Source of the DNA: Fusobacteria bacterium ZRK30
GTDB taxonomy: Bacteria; Fusobacteriota; Fusobacteriia; Fusobacteriales; Fusobacteriaceae
Length of the DNA: 64,000 bases
Direction of reading: 5' to 3'
NCBI GenBank assembly: GCA_024628785.1
Contig: CP102404.1
Coordinates: 980,674 to 1,044,673, forward strand
Below are positions 62,313 to 64,000 of the stretch, one piece after another. A program made the position numbers and the translations under genes. Numbering within the stretch: the first letter of the stretch is position 1; every line of letters starts with the position of its first letter. The notes under the pieces were generated by a model. It had not been told where the DNA came from. It ran no database searches and saw only the letters and a list, made by a program, of their open reading frames with translations.

Positions 62313-63392
62313 TTAATAATCTAAATATCCTTTTTCATCTCCACCAAATAAAGTTGCAGAATCCAGTGGTGCTAATTCTAAACTTTTTTCCAACTTTTCT
62401 GGTAAGTTAGGATTAGAGATAAATGGTCTTCCAAAGGCTATAAGATCTGCATAGTCTTTTTCTAATAATTCCTCCCCTCTTTCCTTTGTATAATTTCCTG
62501 CAACTATTATTTTGTTTTTAAACACTTTTCTAAGTTCTACTCTGAAACTTTCCGGAACTACCGGTGCTTCATCCCAATCAGCTTCACTCAGATGGATATA
62601 CTCTATATTTAGCTCCTGACAGTATTCAGCAACATCTAAGATAGCATCCAGAGTATACGGACAGTCCATCCCACGATAAGTAATAAATGGAGCTAACTTA
62701 ATCCCTACTTTTTCTGCTCCTATTTCATCTGCAGCAGCTTTTAATATCTCCTTGGCAAATCTGGTTCTATTCTCTAAACTTCCTCCATATTCATCTGTTC
62801 TTACATTTGATGGTGTTCTTAAGAACTGGTCGATAAGGTAACCATTTCCTCCATGGATCTCGATACCATCAAATCCTGCTTCTACTGCATTTCTAGCTGC
62901 TTTAGCATAGTCCCTGACAATTTCTTTTATCTCTTCTGTTTCAAGGGCTCTCGGTTTAGGGCAGTCTACCATCTTACCTGCTACTTCTCCCTCTTTCCAC
63001 ATCCATATCTGTGAGTCAAATTCTACCTCAGATGGACCTACAGTTCTTTCTCCATTATGAAAATATGGATGTGACATTCTTCCTACATGCCATAACTGGG
63101 CAAATGTAATACCATCATTTGCATGGATCTCTTTAGTTACTTTTTTCCAACCTTCTACCTGTTCCGGTGAATAGATTCCAGGAGTGAAAGAATACCCCTT
63201 CCCTTGTGTGGATATTTGAGTAGCTTCGGAAATAATCATCCCTGCACTTGCTCTCTGTCCATAGTAAGTCGCCATCATATCGTTTGGAGTATCTCCAGGC
63301 TGGCTTGCACGAGCTCTAGTCATTGGTGCCATGATAATTCTGTTTTTTAATTTTTTTCCTGCTAATATATTTTCTTCGAATAATCTTTTCAT
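62313..63392 (-). CDS. Old yellow enzyme family alkene reductase (NemA-like)
   Basis: A 359-residue FMN-dependent ene-reductase. Motifs: KLKNRIIMAPMTRARA (residues 14-29), FAQLWHVGR, the substrate-binding pair in IHGGNGYLIDQFLRTPSN (about residues 178-195), RTDEYGGSLENRTRF and FGRPFISNPNL. It reduces activated C=C bonds or nitrate esters with NAD(P)H. It may act in detoxification; it is not close enough to the dehalogenase-like cassette to link them. AAGGAG precedes the ATG. Confidence 0.93.
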   Translation of the reverse strand: MKRLFEENILAGKKLKNRIIMAPMTRARASQPGDTPNDMMATYYGQRASAGMIISEATQISTQGKGYSFTPGIYSPEQVEGWKKVTKEIHANDGITFAQLWHVGRMSHPYFHNGERTVGPSEVEFDSQIWMWKEGEVAGKMVDCPKPRALETEEIKEIVRDYAKAARNAVEAGFDGIEIHGGNGYLIDQFLRTPSNVRTDEYGGSLENRTRFAKEILKAAADEIGAEKVGIKLAPFITYRGMDCPYTLDAILDVAEYCQELNIEYIHLSEADWDEAPVVPESFRVELRKVFKNKIIVAGNYTKERGEELLEKDYADLIAFGRPFISNPNLPEKLEKSLELAPLDSATLFGGDEKGYLDY

Positions 63393-63483
63393 AATTGTAC
63401 TCCTTTTAATATTTATTTTTATGTTCTAATTATATAGATTCTTCATTATTCGTTCCACGCCAACTGTCGTCAGGGGGATTTTT

Positions 63484-63513
63484 TTAACAACGTGACGTTG
63501 CATAATCAAAGTT
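63484..63513 (+). repeat. Dispersed hairpin repeat, shortened copy D
   Basis: CAACGTGACGTTG (63488-63500) is identical to the core of copies A and B, followed by CATAATCAAAGTTTAT, which matches the tail only if about ten bases have been deleted. It lies upstream of the old yellow enzyme gene, after the Crp/Fnr terminator. Confidence 0.55.
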
Positions 63514-63551
63514 TATCCCCCCGTTAATTCATCTAATATTTTCTAGACAAT

Positions 63552-63579
63552 AAAAAAAAGCAGGGATCTCCCTACTTTT
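63552..63579 (-). terminator. Terminator of the Crp/Fnr-type gene
   Basis: AAAAGTAGGGA and TCCCTGCTTTT form a stem on the minus strand (one mismatch), ending in eight T, overlapping the stop codon. Confidence 0.85.
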
Positions 63580-64000
63580 CAAATTTTTCCTTATATTTAT
63601 CCAGTCTATACTGATCTTTTATCGATATTTTAGTATTTATTTTTTCTATGATTTCCTCTTCTGTAAGTTTTTTTAATAGCCTTTGAAGTGTTCTCAAATT
63701 TATATTGAGATGCTCTGAAATTTCTTTAGAGGTCCCTATATTTAATACTTTGTGATTTTCCAAATATTTTATAAAAAACTCTTCATCTGAATAGATACTT
63801 TTAAGCAGAAGATGATTAAACTCCTTAAAATGATCTTCTACCCCTATAGTTATAATTTTTTCAAGAACAGCTATTTTCTCTTTAAATTCCAAATCCAAAA
63901 CCTTTTCAAGTGGCAGATATGCAATTATTGAATCTTCTTTTACGATGACATCTACATCAAATGGCCTAAAACGTTCCGGTGATTTCCTGTTAGAAAGGGA
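63572..64000 (-). CDS. Crp/Fnr family regulator, C-terminal part (runs off right edge)
   Basis: The frame is open to the right edge; about 142 C-terminal residues are visible. PERFRPFDVDVIVKEDSIIAYLPLEKVL is the end of a cyclic-nucleotide-binding-like beta-roll, followed by a dimerisation helix and a winged HTH (GTSKEISEHLNINLRTLQRLLKKLTEEEII). An internal ATG near 63898 is not the true start because the upstream sequence continues the domain. The sensor part and any Fe-S ligands lie outside the window. Confidence 0.87.
   Translation of the reverse strand, partial: SLSNRKSPERFRPFDVDVIVKEDSIIAYLPLEKVLDLEFKEKIAVLEKIITIGVEDHFKEFNHLLLKSIYSDEEFFIKYLENHKVLNIGTSKEISEHLNINLRTLQRLLKKLTEEEIIEKINTKISIKDQYRLDKYKEKFEK

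Overview
The window is AT-rich, gene-dense bacterial chromosome with strong GGAGG-type ribosome binding sites and many intrinsic terminators. It fits an anaerobic, fermentative, diderm Fusobacteriota, plausibly a marine Ilyobacter/Propionigenium/Psychrilyobacter-like genus. The clues are outer-membrane-type proteins together with Clostridium-like metabolism: pyruvate phosphate dikinase with its regulator, class III fructose bisphosphatase, AbgT and ECF transporters, and separate formiminotransferase and cyclodeaminase genes. The genus is inferred, not proven. I saw no rRNA, tRNA or CRISPR array.

Layout. 0-11 kb: the 5' part of serS (cut by the edge), a DUF2344 protein, a TauE/SafE exporter, a glycosyltransferase, pncB, two exported proteins, pcm, and an operon pairing a solute-binding lipoprotein with a membrane diguanylate cyclase. 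11-17 kb: aroK, an M42 peptidase, pyrG, and a MerR-type regulator (with ybaK) divergent from a CatB-like acetyltransferase, with a textbook MerR-type promoter between them. 17-22 kb: a DUF2325/DUF2023 pair and a pseudouridine catabolism operon (psuK with a fused HTH, psuG, transporter). 22.6-28.9 kb: a complete thiamine salvage operon (thiM-thiE-thiD-tenA-ykoE-ykoD-ykoC) behind a TPP riboswitch and terminator. 28.9-35 kb: a gluconeogenesis block (CcpN-like regulator, PPDK regulatory protein with an apparent ATT start, ppdK, fbp). 35-38 kb: an orange-protein-like operon (DUF134 regulator, two NifX-fold proteins, two MinD-type ATPases with inserted ferredoxins). 38-45 kb: formimino-glutamate/folate one-carbon genes (ftcD, hutI, fchA, a second M42 peptidase) divergent from a formate/nitrite channel and an AbgT transporter.

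The 45-61 kb part looks more accessory: a PaaK-like adenylating enzyme, MntP, an HD-GYP protein, a ClpP/crotonase-like protein with a decayed tandem copy, an XRE-HTH plus nuclease-helicase (DUF2075) pair, a MarR-controlled reductive-dehalogenase-like cassette, and a PLD-DEAD helicase-DUF3427 protein. The last 3 kb hold a leaderless OpuAC-like binding protein, an old yellow enzyme and the C-terminal part of a Crp/Fnr regulator.

The most interesting signals are (1) the reductive-dehalogenase-like protein with a fused NuoF/GltD-like flavoprotein, a GltS-like carrier and a MarR regulator, with a large dyad over the predicted promoter; (2) the HTH/DUF2075 pair as a candidate defence module; (3) a dispersed ~60-bp hairpin repeat with at least three clear and three weaker copies; (4) the ATT start of the PPDK regulator; and (5) several regulator/operator arrangements readable directly from sequence (MerR, HTH-PsuK, DUF134).
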